From Pedobacter sp. W3I1 (GTDB lineage Bacteria > Bacteroidota > Bacteroidia > Sphingobacteriales > Sphingobacteriaceae), in the NCBI RefSeq assembly GCF_030816015.1, contig NZ_JAUSXN010000001.1, positions 186,001 through 250,000 on the forward strand: a DNA stretch of 64,000 nt. The letters run 5' to 3'. Shown here in pieces: positions 1 through 11,000 of the stretch. Within the stretch, counting starts at the first letter, position 1. Each line of letters begins with the position of its first letter. The translations under genes were made by a program, and so were the position numbers. The notes below the pieces were generated by a model that searched no databases, was not told the origin of the DNA, and saw only the letters and a program-made list of their open reading frames with translations.

Positions 1-1
1 C

Positions 2-289
2 ACTTCTTTTTTATACCGGAGAACCGAATTTTTTTCGGGGTGGGAAAACGTAACCAGCGTAACCGAAATGTTCGATAACCACAATGGAGGCTACTTTTAT
101 CAAATTACATTTAAGAACCCAGATTTTCTAGCTAATTTTAGTCCGCTTAAAAACCACGAAAGTGAAGCAGACCGTTTCTTTTCTGAACTGCAAGACTATC
201 AGGAAAGTTATAATATTGCACATCAACTACCCATCAGCAGAAAGCTTAATCCATCGAGCAGTTTTAGTTATACTTTTATTCCAAAATAG
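2..289 (+). CDS. 3' end of an unidentified gene (partial)
   Basis: The frame is open from the window edge to a TAG stop, giving 95 codons, so the real start lies outside the window. An in-frame ATG at 68 exists but nothing favours it over an upstream start. The visible part is soluble-looking, rich in Phe, Asn and Ser, with no membrane segment and no motif that I recognise. It ends about 70 bases before the radical-SAM gene, which has its own promoter-like element, so co-transcription is not required. Function unknown. Confidence 0.6.
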   Translation, partial: TSFLYRRTEFFSGWENVTSVTEMFDNHNGGYFYQITFKNPDFLANFSPLKNHESEADRFFSELQDYQESYNIAHQLPISRKLNPSSSFSYTFIPK

Positions 290-334
290 AATAGGTTAAG
301 TAAATCTAATTGCTAATATTTTTAGTTATTAAAC

Positions 335-342
335 TATCTTTG
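335..342 (+). promoter_or_regulatory. Bacteroidota -7 promoter element
   Basis: TATCTTTG fits the Bacteroidota housekeeping -7 consensus TAnnTTTG and lies 18 bases before the ATG of the radical-SAM gene. A TTG at 310-312 is the only -33 candidate and its spacing (22) is slightly long. This would give a very short leader, which is usual in this phylum. Confidence 0.5.
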
Positions 343-359
343 TTAGTAAATACAGCCCT

Positions 360-1616
360 ATGTTCGATCGCATTCGTGAAAAATTAAATATTCTTGCTGA
401 CGCCGCTAAATACGATGTTTCTTGTTCATCAAGCGGCGGCACGAGAAAAAACACCAATAAAGGCCTGGGCGATAGCCATACATCAGGCATTTGCCATACC
501 TACACGGAAGATGGCCGATGTGTTTCGCTTTTAAAAATCCTCTTAACCAACCATTGTATATACGATTGTTTGTTTTGCGTTTCGCGTAAAAGCAACGATG
601 TAAAACGTGCAGCTTTTACAGTAGATGAAGTGGTAGAACTGACCATGAATTTTTATCGCCGCAACTATATTGAAGGATTGTTTTTAAGCTCCGGGATTTT
701 CAAAAATGCCGATTTTACTATGGAACGGCTCTTATTGGTGGTTAAAAAACTCCGTTTGGAGCAGAACTACAATGGCTATATCCACCTAAAAACCATTCCT
801 GGCGCCAGTGATGAACTGATTAAAGAGGCCGGTTTATATGCCGACCGTATGAGCATTAATTTAGAAATGCCAACTGAAGCAGGTTTAAAACTTTTGGCTC
901 CGGAAAAAAATCATGAGGACGTGATTAAACCTTTAGCATTTGTACAACAACAGATTACGCAGTTTTCGGCAGATAAAAAGTTAATCAAGCATGTACCTAA
1001 ATTTGTTCCTGCCGGGCAAAGTACCCAAATGGTTATTGGCGCCACACCAGAGAGCGATAAGGATATTATGTATACCGCAAATGCGTTTTACAAAAATTTC
1101 TCTTTAAAAAGGGTATACTATTCGGGCTATGTACCTATTAGTAATGATACCCGAATGCCCATCCTGGGCACACAGCCGCCATTGTTAAGAGAAAACAGAT
1201 TATACCAAACCGATTGGTTAATGCGGTTTTATGGCTTTAAAGTGCAGGAGATTTTAAATGATGCTAATCCAAATCTTGATGTAGATATAGATCCTAAATT
1301 AAGTTGGGCGATTAGAAATATGCAGCATTTCCCGGTTGACATTAATAAAGCTGATTATCAGATGATCCTCCGCATACCGGGCATTGGTGTAATGTCAGCC
1401 AAAAAAATTGTACAGGCCCGAAAATTCGGAAAACTCAGGATCGATCAGTTAAAAAAAATCGGCGTAGCCTACAACCGGGCCAAACACTTTATGGTTTGCC
1501 TGGACAGCCCTTACCAGCTGAAAGATTACCAGGGCACACAGATTAAAGCTTTTATTTTGGCCGAAAGCCAGAGTAAATATTTAAAAACAGATAGCAACCA
1601 GATGATATTGTTTTGA
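360..1616 (+). CDS. Putative DNA modification/repair radical SAM protein
   Basis: Radical SAM enzyme of the family usually annotated as putative DNA modification/repair radical SAM protein (the UDG-linked rSAM family). The 4Fe-4S/SAM motif is C66-x3-C70-x2-C73 (CIYDCLFC). A helix-hairpin-helix DNA-binding element lies at about residues 327-352 (LRIPGIGVMSAKKIVQAR), consistent with action on DNA. The length of 418 residues is normal for the family. It is followed after 133 bases, which hold a palindromic repeat, by the DUF4130 gene, its usual genomic partner; in many bacteria that partner is fused to uracil-DNA glycosylase. The substrate and reaction are not established; a role in DNA repair is inferred from the partner and the HhH domain. 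Confidence 0.88.
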   Translation: MFDRIREKLNILADAAKYDVSCSSSGGTRKNTNKGLGDSHTSGICHTYTEDGRCVSLLKILLTNHCIYDCLFCVSRKSNDVKRAAFTVDEVVELTMNFYRRNYIEGLFLSSGIFKNADFTMERLLLVVKKLRLEQNYNGYIHLKTIPGASDELIKEAGLYADRMSINLEMPTEAGLKLLAPEKNHEDVIKPLAFVQQQITQFSADKKLIKHVPKFVPAGQSTQMVIGATPESDKDIMYTANAFYKNFSLKRVYYSGYVPISNDTRMPILGTQPPLLRENRLYQTDWLMRFYGFKVQEILNDANPNLDVDIDPKLSWAIRNMQHFPVDINKADYQMILRIPGIGVMSAKKIVQARKFGKLRIDQLKKIGVAYNRAKHFMVCLDSPYQLKDYQGTQIKAFILAESQSKYLKTDSNQMILF

Positions 1617-1627
1617 AATATCCGAAT

Positions 1628-1733
1628 CGTCATTTCGAACGGAGTGCAACGTAGTCGAGAACCCGAAGGCTCAGCGAAGCTAAATCTATCTTGATAGATC
1701 TCTCCATTTCACTGCGTTTCAGTCGAGATGACG
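1628..1733. repeat. Interspersed palindromic repeat, class 1
   Basis: Imperfect inverted repeat of about 105 bases: the left arm begins CGTCATTTCGAACGGAGTG and the right arm ends CAGTCGAGATGACG, so the ends can pair. Related copies lie at 19196-19266, 40675-40758 and 59495-59600. It sits in the gap between the radical-SAM and DUF4130 genes, where a transcript would form a long hairpin. Confidence 0.8.
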
Positions 1734-1749
1734 ACCAAACGAACATCCA

Positions 1750-2514
1750 ATGACTTACATTTTTGATGGCTCCCTGCAAGGCCTTTTAACATCGGTTTTT
1801 GAATGGTTTGAACGCAAACCAGGAAAAGTTATGCTAAAATCTTCTTCAATTTTTCAACCGGAAGCTTTTGTAGAAAGCTTTACGGTGACCACCAATGATG
1901 AGAAAGCCGATCGGGTTTGGGCAGGACTGCAAAAGAGACTCAAAAAAGACTGGCTGCGCAAATTTTATTGCAGCTATTTATCGGAAATTCCAGAAGCTTA
2001 CAATCACCTCTTTCAATTTACGCTATATATTTTTCAAAGTCAGTTAGGTGCTGAAAGCAATTATGGTAATGCGCATGTAATTGCCCTGGCCAAGTATGCC
2101 AAAAGTGTTGAGAGAGAAAAACACAGGATGGAAGCATTTATTCGTTTTCAGAAAACCGGCGACGGGATATTTTATGCCAGTATCGACCCTGATTTTAATG
2201 TGCTGCCCTTAATATCTAACCATTTTAAAAACCGATATGCCGATCAACAATGGGTGATTTATGATTTAAAACGTAAGTACGGCCTGCACTATAATTTAAC
2301 CACGGTTGAAGAAATTACAATTAGCTTTACTAACGGTGTAAATAAACAAAACCCGGCACCAGTTTTAATGGACGATGGCGAAGCTTTATATGCAACGCTT
2401 TGGAAAGATTATTTTAAAAGTGCAAATATTGTAGCACGTAAAAACACCAAACTACATTTGCAGCATGTGCCCAAAAGGTATTGGAAATATTTAACAGAGA
2501 AAACTCCGATTTAA
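1750..2514 (+). CDS. DUF4130 putative DNA repair protein (TIGR03915 family)
   Basis: Matches the family of probable DNA metabolism proteins (DUF4130) that accompanies the UDG-linked radical SAM protein encoded just upstream. The N-terminus (MTYIFDGSLQGLLTSVFEWF) and the segment around ALAKYAKSVEREKHRMEAFIRF are typical. At 254 residues it is the stand-alone form, without the C-terminal uracil-DNA glycosylase domain that forms the fusion in other lineages. It is probably co-transcribed with the radical SAM gene despite the repeat in the gap. No catalytic motif is recognisable and its biochemical role is unknown; the repair role is inferred from the family. Confidence 0.85.
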   Translation: MTYIFDGSLQGLLTSVFEWFERKPGKVMLKSSSIFQPEAFVESFTVTTNDEKADRVWAGLQKRLKKDWLRKFYCSYLSEIPEAYNHLFQFTLYIFQSQLGAESNYGNAHVIALAKYAKSVEREKHRMEAFIRFQKTGDGIFYASIDPDFNVLPLISNHFKNRYADQQWVIYDLKRKYGLHYNLTTVEEITISFTNGVNKQNPAPVLMDDGEALYATLWKDYFKSANIVARKNTKLHLQHVPKRYWKYLTEKTPI

Positions 2515-2661
2515 ATAACAGGTCGTCAACTGAGAATACTTGGTTAAAAACATGAATAAATTTGGCTAAAAAAATTAAAAGTTACTGCCATGCTGACACC
2601 TACATTCTCAATTAGCGTAGAAAGTTTGACAGTTTGGTGAAAATTTGTCCCTCAAAGCCTC

Positions 2662-2677
2662 TTGGCATAAAAAGTGT
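2662..2677 (+). promoter_or_regulatory. Possible sigma-54-like promoter upstream of groES
   Basis: TTGGCATAAAAAGTGT resembles the -24/-12 pattern TTGGCAc-N-TTGC: GG and GT are separated by 10 bases, with GT in place of the canonical GC. It lies 54 bases before the groES ATG. No CIRCE inverted repeat is present. Weak call from pattern alone. Confidence 0.3.
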
Positions 2678-2731
2678 TAATTGTAAGCTTAGTTAAAAAA
2701 CTCAAATCAAAATAAAAAAATAATAAAAGTT

Positions 2732-3022
2732 ATGGCGTTAAACCTTAAACCAATTGCTGGCAGTTCGAACAGAGTAATAGTTGAACCGGCTGCGGCAGAA
2801 GAAAAAACTGCATCAGGTTTGTATATCCCTGATACTGCAAAAGAAAAACCATCTAAAGGAACTGTAGTTTCTGTTTCTGAAGAAGATTCTGAAGGTAAAA
2901 AAGCGAGCGTAAAAGTTGGCGATGTTGTAATTTATGGTAAATACGGTGGTACCGAATTCCCTTACGAAGGCAAAGATTACTTAATTATGCGCGAAACTGA
3001 TATTTACGCTGTTGTTGGGTAA
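2732..3022 (+). CDS. groES: Co-chaperonin GroES
   Basis: Ten-kilodalton co-chaperonin that caps the GroEL ring in the cytoplasm. The 96-residue length and typical segments (LKPIAGSSNRVIVEP, mobile-loop region EEKTASGLYIPDTAKEKPSKGTVVSV, and C-terminal YLIMRETDIYAVV) identify it. It is first in a groES-groEL operon, 116 bases ahead of groEL. In several Bacteroidota groESL lies directly after secG; here secG is about 27 kb away, so the pair is detached from that neighbourhood. The A-rich leader lacks an obvious Shine-Dalgarno sequence. Confidence 0.97.
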   Translation: MALNLKPIAGSSNRVIVEPAAAEEKTASGLYIPDTAKEKPSKGTVVSVSEEDSEGKKASVKVGDVVIYGKYGGTEFPYEGKDYLIMRETDIYAVVG

Positions 3023-3088
3023 TTAATGATTGAATGACTCAGTGTTTCAATGAGTGAATTCAGCATAAATCAAAAAATAAAAGAATAG

Positions 3089-3112
3089 GAGAGAATATTC
3101 AACCATTCTCTC
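3089..3112 (+). other. Intercistronic hairpin between groES and groEL
   Basis: GAGAGAAT (3089-3096) and ATTCTCTC (3105-3112) form a perfect 8-bp stem with an 8-base loop, 26 bases before the groEL start. The rest of the gap is built of degenerate GAATGA/TCATTC words. There is no U-run, so it is more likely an mRNA processing or translation element than a terminator. Confidence 0.5.
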
Positions 3113-3138
3113 ATACAATCATTCAAAATTTAAAAATA

Positions 3139-4773
3139 ATGTCAAAACAAGTAAAATATAACGTAGAAGCACGCGACGCCCTGAAAAGAGGTGTTGATAT
3201 TCTTGCAAATGCAGTAAAAGTAACTTTAGGTCCAAAAGGCCGTAACGTAATTATCGATAAAAAATTCGGTTCACCAGTAATCACTAAAGATGGTGTTACA
3301 GTTGCAAAAGAAATCGAATTGAAAGATGCGGTGGAGAACATGGGTGCTCAAATGGTTAAAGAAGTAGCTTCAAAAACAGCTGATATTGCTGGTGATGGTA
3401 CGACTACTGCTACTGTATTGGCTCAGGCAATTATTACTACTGGTATTAAAAACGTTGCTGCTGGTGCAAATCCAATGGACTTAAAACGTGGTATTGATAA
3501 AGCGGTTGCTGCTGTTGTAGAAAACTTAAAATCTCAATCACAAGCGGTTGGTGATGATAACAATAAAATTAAACAAGTTGCCTCTATCTCGGCTAACAAC
3601 GACGAAGTTATCGGTTCGTTAATTGCTGAGGCCATGAGCAAAGTTGGTAAAGATGGTGTAATTACGGTTGAAGAAGCAAAAGGTACCGAAACTGAAGTTA
3701 AAACGGTTGAAGGTATGCAATTTGACAGAGGTTATTTATCTCCATATTTTGTTACCAATGCAGATAAAATGGAAGCTGAATTAGAAAACCCTTACATTTT
3801 AATCTACGACAAAAAAATCAGTAACATGAAAGAATTGTTACCGGTTTTAGAAAAAACTGTTCAAACTGGTAAACCATTGGTGATCATTTCTGAAGATTTA
3901 GATGGCGAAGCTTTAGCTACTTTAGTGGTTAACAAAATCCGCGGTTCATTAAAAGTTGTTGCTGTTAAAGCTCCGGGTTTTGGTGATAGAAGAAAAGCAA
4001 TGTTAGAAGACATCGCAATCTTAACTGGTGGTGTTGTTGTATCAGAAGAAAGAGGTTATAAATTAGAAAATGCCGATTTAACTTATTTAGGTTCTGCTGA
4101 GAAAGTTATTGTTGACAAAGACAATACGACCGTAATTAACGGCGCTGGTAACCCTGAAGATATTAAATCACGTGTTAGCCAAATTAAATCTCAAATCGAA
4201 ACGACTACATCTGATTACGATAAAGAAAAATTACAAGAGCGTTTGGCTAAATTAGCAGGCGGTGTTGCCGTTCTTTATGTAGGTGCAGCTAGTGAGGTTG
4301 AAATGAAAGAGAAAAAAGACCGTGTTGATGATGCTTTACATGCAACCCGTGCGGCTGTAGAAGAAGGTATTGTTGCTGGTGGTGGTGTTGCTTTTATCCG
4401 TGCGGTTGAAGCTTTAGCTAACCTAAAAGGTGCTAACGAAGATGAAAACACTGGTATTCAGATCATCCGTCGTGCTATCGAAGAGCCATTACGTCAAATT
4501 TGCGAAAACGCAGGTATTGAAGGTTCTATCGTAGTTCAAAAAGTTAAAGAAGGTAAAGCCGATTTCGGATACAATGCACGTACTGATGTATACGAAAACT
4601 TAATTGGTGCCGGTGTTATCGATCCAACTAAAGTAAGCCGTGTAGCATTAGAAAATGCAGCTTCTATTGCAGCGATGTTATTAACTACAGAAGTTGTTTT
4701 AGCAGACGAGCCTGAAGAAGGTGGTGCTCCAATGCCTCCAATGGGCGGTGGCGGTATGGGTGGTATGATGTAA
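3139..4773 (+). CDS. groEL: Chaperonin GroEL (60 kDa)
   Basis: ATP-dependent chaperonin that folds cytoplasmic proteins within a double heptameric ring. All 544 residues align with the family: N-terminal [17 protein letters not shown], the ATP-site [11 protein letters not shown], the apical-domain segment around [17 protein letters not shown], and a C-terminal Gly-Gly-Met tail. Reading frame and length are normal. It is the second gene of groESL and is closed by a strong intrinsic terminator 40 bases downstream. Confidence 0.98.
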   Translation: MSKQVKYNVEARDALKRGVDILANAVKVTLGPKGRNVIIDKKFGSPVITKDGVTVAKEIELKDAVENMGAQMVKEVASKTADIAGDGTTTATVLAQAIITTGIKNVAAGANPMDLKRGIDKAVAAVVENLKSQSQAVGDDNNKIKQVASISANNDEVIGSLIAEAMSKVGKDGVITVEEAKGTETEVKTVEGMQFDRGYLSPYFVTNADKMEAELENPYILIYDKKISNMKELLPVLEKTVQTGKPLVIISEDLDGEALATLVVNKIRGSLKVVAVKAPGFGDRRKAMLEDIAILTGGVVVSEERGYKLENADLTYLGSAEKVIVDKDNTTVINGAGNPEDIKSRVSQIKSQIETTTSDYDKEKLQERLAKLAGGVAVLYVGAASEVEMKEKKDRVDDALHATRAAVEEGIVAGGGVAFIRAVEALANLKGANEDENTGIQIIRRAIEEPLRQICENAGIEGSIVVQKVKEGKADFGYNARTDVYENLIGAGVIDPTKVSRVALENAASIAAMLLTTEVVLADEPEEGGAPMPPMGGGGMGGMM

Positions 4774-4812
4774 TACCATTCTATAGCGAAACGATTTCGT
4801 GTAAAAAATATT

Positions 4813-4843
4813 CCCTCAAGGCATAAGCCTTGAGGGTTTTTTT
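4813..4843 (+). terminator. Rho-independent terminator of groESL
   Basis: Perfect 10-bp stem CCCTCAAGGC / GCCTTGAGGG with an ATAA loop, followed directly by seven T residues. It ends the groES-groEL transcript. Confidence 0.95.
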
Positions 4844-5069
4844 ATGCGCTATTACTATCAAAAACGAAGCTTTATCAATTCTATAACCCATTCATTTAGT
4901 TGACGTTGGTGTAAAGTTTTGTAAGCGTAGTACAAAAATTACGTTCTTTACAACGAATATTTATTGACGCGTCTAAGGTCTAGTACTCATTTCTGAGGTT
5001 GGATTAAAGCAAGGTTCACTAACAAAGCTTCCAGAACGCAATAAAATCATTCCCTAGTGTTAGAGATTT

Positions 5070-8000
5070 ATGAAGATTCGTTGTAAAAGGAAATGGCTTT
5101 TTCTTGTCCTGTTTTTTGGGGCATTTTTGTGTACGTCAACAAGTTTTGCCCAGGTTAATATAGGCACAGTAGATCCTGGACCGTTTACGCCCGGCAGTAC
5201 GATCGCTGTTCCTTTTACTGTACCTCCTAGCTGCGTATTGCAGGGCAATCAATTTCAACTGTACTTATCAGATCAAAATGGAAATTTTGGTGCCGAAACA
5301 CTTATCGGAACTTACATGGGTTTTTACAGCACTTATGTAAATGGTATACTTCCTGTTGGCCTTACTCCAGGCACAGGCTACAGGGTGAGGGTAAAATCAA
5401 CCAATCCCGTATCAGTAAGTGCAGCCTCGCCGACATTTGAAGTAAAGGCAGGAGCAGCGGTTGAAGCCAAGCTAAGTTCAACATTGTTAAATGCAGCAAA
5501 CAATGAAACCTTTGGTACCTGTATCAGTAGAGCCAATAATTCTTTCTCCCTCACAAACGAATCTACAGCAAACAGCACCGTTACCGCAACCATTACCGAT
5601 GAAGTAAGCGGCGGAATCTTGCCGCCAATCCCTTTTCCTACAGCAATACAGACTTTTACTGCCCAACAAGCACATTACACCATTTATACCAAAGCAGTAA
5701 TGCCAAATGGCACTGTGGCTACAAAAGCCTATCTGCTGATCAACAACAAAGCAATAACCGCTTTTGCCAATACCGGAAATACGGTGTTATGTTTACCGTC
5801 TGCCGATTTTACCTTTAATGTTGATGTTACTTCAACTTCGGGCATACAAAACAATTTCCCCGGAGATATTTATACCATCACATGGGGTGACCAGGCTACA
5901 ACCACCCACACCCTTTGCGAAATTATTGCCAATGGTGGCAAGGTTACACACCCCTACACCAAATCATCTTGCGGAAGTGTTTCTACATCGAGTGCTGGCA
6001 CAATTTACAATGCCTTTGATGTATCCATCAGGGTATCAAATGCTTTCTGTTCTACAATGGGAACACCTGTTTCTTCTTCAGCCAAGGTAGTGGTAAAACC
6101 GATAAACTCATTTACCTTTAATACACCGGGCTGTACCAATGCCAATATCATATTTGTTAACACCTCCCTTTTAGGCGAAAATCCGAATACCAATACACCA
6201 GCCTGTACCCCAAATAATGTAACCTATAACTGGTATGTTGATGGTGTGATTAAAGCGGCAAATAAACCAAAATCATTTAATTTAGTTTACAGTTTTCCAA
6301 CACATGGAGAACATATCATCAGATTAGAATCTAAAAATATTACAGGCGAGTGTGATGCCGATCCTGTAGAAATGAAAATCTGCATTCAGGATCCGCCCAA
6401 GCCTGCCTTTAATTTACCATCAAATACAATCTGTGCAGGAACAACATTAAAAGCTTCTGATCTTTCAGTTTTGGATAATATATGCGAAGCCGCCAACAAT
6501 TACTTTTGGTCGGTTTCTCCAGCGGTTGGTTTTACAGGTGGTACAAGCGCAACAAGTAAAGAACCAGTATTCAACTTTACCAATGCGGGCACTTACACCA
6601 TCACCTTAAACATTACTACGCCATCTTGCGGTGTGATGACCAGTCTGCCGCAAACTGTTGTGGTAAATGAAAGTCCGGCAGCTACGCTTTCGCCTGATAT
6701 CATACTTTGTAACCTCGCTACTTACGATTTTAACAATACCACAACAGGGCCGACCAAAACCTTGATTACGGGCACCACCCAGGATTTATCAGATACTTAC
6801 ACCTGGACGGTTACGCCATCGGGTTCGGGCACTTATAGCTTTACGGGAGGTACCACCGCCAACACCAAATATCCATCTATAAAGTTTGATAGTTATGATA
6901 CTTATACGATTTCTGTCACCCATAAAAATAACTGCGGAACAGTAACCAGTACCCAAAAAATAACCTTTAGCACAGCTCCTGTTGTAAATGCAGGGTTAGA
7001 TCAAAGCATTTGTTTTAATGATCCAAGCTTTACCCTAAGCGGAACCATAACAGGTGCCACCTCATCTCAAACATGGATTGGTGGCCAAGGAACGTTTACA
7101 CCGAGCAGAAACGATTTAAATGCAACGTACACGCCAACCGCAGCCGAAAAAACAGCAGGCACAGTTACGTTACAATTAAGAGTAACAACAGCCCTGGCGC
7201 CACCTTGCAACCAGATAGATGATGATATTATTTTAAAAATAAAACCCAACATCAGTGTAACAAGCGCAGCAACTAAAACCATTTGCACGGGCAATAATAT
7301 AGCCTATGCACCAACCTCTGCAGTAACAGGCGTTACTTATACCTGGACGGCTACAGGAACAGCATCTGCCACTGGCTACACAACAACTGGAATCGGGGAT
7401 ATTAACGATGTACTCACCAATACCGACCTTAATGCTGATGCAAATGTTACCTACACCATTATACCTCATTTAGAGGGTTGCGATGGAACACCATTCTTAT
7501 TATTTATCGTAATTAAGCCAAACCCCATTGCAACAGCAGCGGCACCTAATTTAACAATTTGTAATGCCACTTCAACAGCCATTACCCTATCAGCAAATCT
7601 GGCCGGCATAAATTATACCTATACCAGTGCAGTAACAGGCGCAATAACAGGCAATAGCAATAGAGTGGTAGCATCAGCAGTAAGCCAGATTAACGATATT
7701 TTAACCAATTCGGGTACTACATCAGGTACAGTAACTTATACCATTACACCAATATCTACAAACGGTTGTCCAGGTACACCAGCTAATATTACCATTACAG
7801 TTCTACCTAATGCAACATTGGCAAACGCAGGTCCGGATGAGGCGGTCTGTAATGCTACATCTTATACATTAAAAGGAAACAATCCGATAGTAGGTACGGG
7901 TAAATGGACTATCGTTTCCGCACCTACAAGTGTAACGTTTGCAGATGATACACAGGGCAATACTGCTATCTCGGGATTACAGGCAGGAAATACCTATACC

Positions 8001-11000
8001 TTAAGATGGACCATTGGCGATGCCAGTTGCTCAACATCCAGTGATGATGTTCAGATTACCGTCAACCCACTCAGTGTTGGTGGTACAAGCACAGGCGATG
8101 TTAATGTATGCGCAGGTGCCAATAGCGGAAACATTAATTTAACCGGACAGATTGGGGACATTACCCGTTGGGAAAGATCTATCGATAATGGCCTAACCTG
8201 GTCTACCGTTACCTCAACTGCAAATCCATATGTATTTTCTAACCTCACCATTACTACACAATATCGGGCGGTAGTACAAAGTGGTAGTTGTGCAGAGGTA
8301 CTATCAACCGTAACTACCATCACGGTAAACCCCGGAACTGTTGCCGCAAATGCAGGTTCCGATCAAAATTTATGCAGCGGGAACGGCATTACCTTAAATG
8401 GGAATAATCCTTCACCCAACACAGGTATTTGGACACTTGTAACCACACAAACAGGTATTACTATTACCGACCCCACACTTTACAATACTACGGTTACGGG
8501 TTTAATCCCCGGGCAAGCCTATACCTTCAGGTGGACCATTTCTGGCTTCAATGGCTGTCCTCCATCTGTAGATGATGTAACGGTTACCTATTACTCGCCT
8601 GTTACCAATAATATTAATGCATCATCAGCGCCGGTTTGTGCCGGACAAAGTACCATCATTACCGGAGATACCCCAACTGGCGGAACAGGAACATATGCTT
8701 ACCAGTGGCAGAGCAGTGCTGATGGGAATAACTGGAGCAATGTGCCTTCAGCCGTCAATAAAGACTTAACTTTAATTGTTTCTTCATCAACCTATTTTAG
8801 AAGGTTGGTTAACAGTACCATCTGTACTTCAATCAGTAATTCGCTACAAATTACAGCTTTACCGGGCTTAACCAACAATACCATTTCTACCGATCAAAAC
8901 ATTTGTATCGGCGCAGCGGCAGCGGCTTTAACAGGAGCTACACCAAGTGGAGGCAGCGGGACATACGTGTATCAATGGCAATCGAGCCTAAACGGAACAG
9001 CCTGGAGCGATGTATTGGGCGCAAACAGTGTAAGTTTTACGCCTCCAACGCCAACAGTAACCATTTATTACCGTCGGTCGGTAGCCAGCGGAGCCTGCAG
9101 CAACAACTTAAGCAACCAGATTAAGATAACAGTTAATCCACATGCTCAGGCAGAAATTACTTATAATAAAAATGTTGGCTGCGCACCTTTTATTCTAAAT
9201 GCAAGCAATATTGCCGCAACACTATATCCCGACAGGAACAGTATTTATACCTGGTTTGCCAACAACATACAAATTGGAACAGGGTCAACCTTCCCTGGTT
9301 ATACTTTATTAAATGGCAATGAAGCGGTAACGATAAAACTCGTAGTTACCAGTAGTTTGGGCTGTAATACCGATGAAAAAAGCGAGGTGTTTAGCACACT
9401 TCCAGTGATCACGCCATCTTTTACTGCAAGCGCAATTGAGGGTTGCGGCCCGCTTAATGTTACCTTTACCAATACAACCACTCCACTTTCCGGGGCTACA
9501 TACAAGTGGAACTTCGGTAATGGTACAACATCAAATTTAGCCCAACCAGCAGCCCAAACTTTTCTAGCAGATCCAACAGGAAAAGATATTATCTATACCA
9601 TTACTTTAGAAACCACTATACCATGTGGCCCGCCAATTGTAAAAAGCGCAACGGTTACCGTACATGCAAAACCTGTTGCTATCTTTTCTCCGGATAAAAC
9701 AACAGGCTGTTCTGATCTGCTGGTAAATTTCACCAATACCTCTCCAGAAAGTGCAGAAACAACCTATACTTACGATTTCGGTGATGGTGCCCCGTCAGAA
9801 ACTTATCCTGATAGAAGAACAGTAAGCCATACTTTTAGTACGCTTTTAGTTAAGAATTTTATCGCAACAATGACTGCTAAAAATTCTTGTGGAACAAGCA
9901 CTTCTTCTAACACTATTGTGGTTTCACCTAATAATATTATACCAGAATTAGTAGTAAATGGAACCGAGAAAAAAGGCTGCGCGCCTTTCACCATAAATTT
10001 TGTGAATAATACCAGTGGAGCAAGCCGTTTCGTTTATACATTTACCAACGAAGATAGTGGCGAAATAATCAAACTTCCCTCCAATACAACGGGTATTTTT
10101 CCTTACACTTTTACCAAAGCCGGAAAATATACGATCAGGTTAGATGCTGAAAACGACTGTTCGAAGAATTTCACTACAGAAACCGTAACTATAATTGCTC
10201 AGCCAACAGCGAGCTTCACTGCCGATAAAACAACTGGCTGTACCAATCTTGCGGTGCAATTTAAAAATACAAGTGTAGGTGCGATCGGCTATCGGTGGGA
10301 CTTTGGCGATGGTTCTCCAATTTCAAATGAATTTGAGCCACAACATACTTACACTGGTTCAGGTATAAATTATTTAGTTACACTAACCACCACCAATGCA
10401 CTCGGCTGTATAAACAGCACTACCATAGCCGATTTTATCCATGTTGTTCCACCACCTGTAGCAACTTTTACTGTTATTCCAGGCAATGAAGTATCCATTC
10501 CCAATTATTCATTTGCCTTTAAGGATATCAGTACCGATGCGGTGAGCTGGGAATGGACTTTTGGTGATGGATCAGGATCGACCCTACAAAACCCAAACCA
10601 TACCTACCCCAACGAAGGCACTTATAATGTAACCCTGAAAGTGCTGAACAAAGAAGGTTGTTCTTCCAGTACTTTTCAATCGGTGAGGATTATTGGTGTA
10701 CCAGGTTACTTAAACATTCCCAATTCATTTATGCCTGCAAGTGCGAAGAATGAAATTAAAGTTTTCACGGCAAAAGGCCGCGGCATTAAAGAATGGCAAA
10801 TGTCTGTCTTTAACAAATGGGGACAGGTGCTTTGGGAAACAAGCAAACTTGATGATGGAGCGCCTTTGGAGGGCTGGGATGGAACTTATAAAGGACAAGA
10901 GCAACCACAAGGCGTTTACTATTGGAAAGTAGATATAAAATTTATTAATGGCAGCGATTGGAAAGGGATGACTTACGATTCATCTCCACCAAGAAAAACG

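Noticed and set aside
2515..2731. Search for a CIRCE operator ahead of groES
   Set aside because: No TTAGCACTC-N9-GAGTGCTAA or near match; only AT-rich sequence and the sigma-54-like word.
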